Of a DNA stretch of 64,000 nt, positions 63,725 through 64,000 are shown piece by piece. This stretch comes from Flavobacterium soli DSM 19725 (GTDB lineage: Bacteria; Bacteroidota; Bacteroidia; Flavobacteriales; Flavobacteriaceae). Each line of letters opens with the position of its first letter. Positions within the stretch are counted from its first letter, which is position 1. Below the pieces are notes generated by a model. The model had not been told where the DNA came from and searched no databases. It saw nothing but the letters and a program-made list of their open reading frames with translations. The DNA lies in assembly GCF_000422705.1 (NCBI RefSeq), contig NZ_AUGO01000006.1, positions 124,001 through 188,000 on the forward strand. The letters are read 5' to 3'. Made by a program: the position numbers and the translations under genes.

Positions 63725-64000
63725 ATGAATAACATCTTTAAAATTTGCCTTTTGTTGGCAATCACTTTGACTTCTTTCAACTCTTTTGCACAAAAAAAAG
63801 GAGTTACAAAATATAAATGTATGGTCCAAATGACCAATTATCCTGGAGAAGGAGCCTATATTGTGGTTTCGTTGATTGATCCGAAAGGAGCTTACGAGAA
63901 AACACTTTACATGATGGGACCGGACAAGCAATGGTATAAAGATTTGAAGGAATGGAACAAATTCCAAACTAAAAAACCAGTGAACATCAGTGCCATTTCT
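63725..64000 (+). CDS. DUF2271 family exported protein, cut by the window edge
   Basis: The first 92 residues are visible: a signal peptide (MNNIFKICLLLAITLTSFNS then FAQ) and the start of a DUF2271-like domain (MVQMTNYPGEGAYIVVSLID, YMMGPDKQWYKDLKEW). DUF2271 proteins occur with PepSY and ApbE genes and may take part in flavin-linked periplasmic electron transfer. The gene is incomplete here. Confidence 0.7.
   Translation, partial: MNNIFKICLLLAITLTSFNSFAQKKGVTKYKCMVQMTNYPGEGAYIVVSLIDPKGAYEKTLYMMGPDKQWYKDLKEWNKFQTKKPVNISAIS

Overview
The window looks like a chromosome segment from a member of the Flavobacteriaceae, most likely Flavobacterium or a close relative. The evidence is AT-rich DNA, very little Shine-Dalgarno signal, several TAnnTTTG -7 promoter elements, SusC/SusD and S9 peptidase genes, RteC, the DUF6520 and DUF6660 families, and a core block typical of flavobacteria (tRNA-Ser, ribBA, LptF/G, LolA, FtsK, DgkA, Tpx). 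Family names are recognised from the protein sequences by eye; no database search was run.

Region 1 (75-10955, all minus strand) is envelope and metal biology. One operon reads a DUF6660-like His/Cys-rich exported protein, a CzcA-type RND pump fused to its TolC-like channel, the periplasmic adaptor, a heavy-metal-binding lipoprotein and a MerC/zinc-ribbon protein. Behind it lie a lipid kinase and an LtaS-like sulfatase-fold enzyme, then a second, decayed copy of the DUF6660-pump junction. Region 2 (11070-13923, plus strand) is a tight three-gene unit: di-haem oxidoreductase lipoprotein, Rieske lipoprotein and porin.

Region 3 (about 13.9-41.3 kb) is accessory DNA, probably an integrated island, ending at a tyrosine integrase beside tRNA-Ser(TGA). 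It holds a plasmid/phage-like replication module (excisionase-like HTH, DnaD-like protein, DnaC-like ATPase), a TPR-AraC regulator, RteC, the mobile mystery A/B (Xre/Fic) pair, a two-gene AAA ATPase plus PD-(D/E)XK nuclease unit, a C-M-R restriction-modification system, a rod-shaped candidate structured RNA, a SusC-SusD-S9 peptidase operon, and an AraC, MauE/DoxX-like and DUF6520 group. REP-like palindromes and dispersed intergenic repeats are concentrated here, one of them inside a coding sequence.

Region 4 (41.5-64 kb) is core chromosome: riboflavin synthesis, lipopolysaccharide and lipoprotein export, FtsK, a peroxide-defence block (Tpx, thioredoxin, peroxiredoxin, KatG), an APC permease, an L,D-transpeptidase, a PLP sulfur-amino-acid lyase with a divergent Lrp regulator, dihydrolipoyl dehydrogenase, a DUF4349 protein, ApbE, an ankyrin protein and the start of a DUF2271 gene cut by the window edge.

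The best leads for something undescribed are the ATPase/nuclease pair (23540-25272), the di-haem/Rieske/porin unit, a recurring ATTCCCGAAT operator with 22-bp spacing near AraC-type genes, four repeats with an exact 32-bp period in front of mobile mystery A, and the rod-like RNA at 29865-30020.
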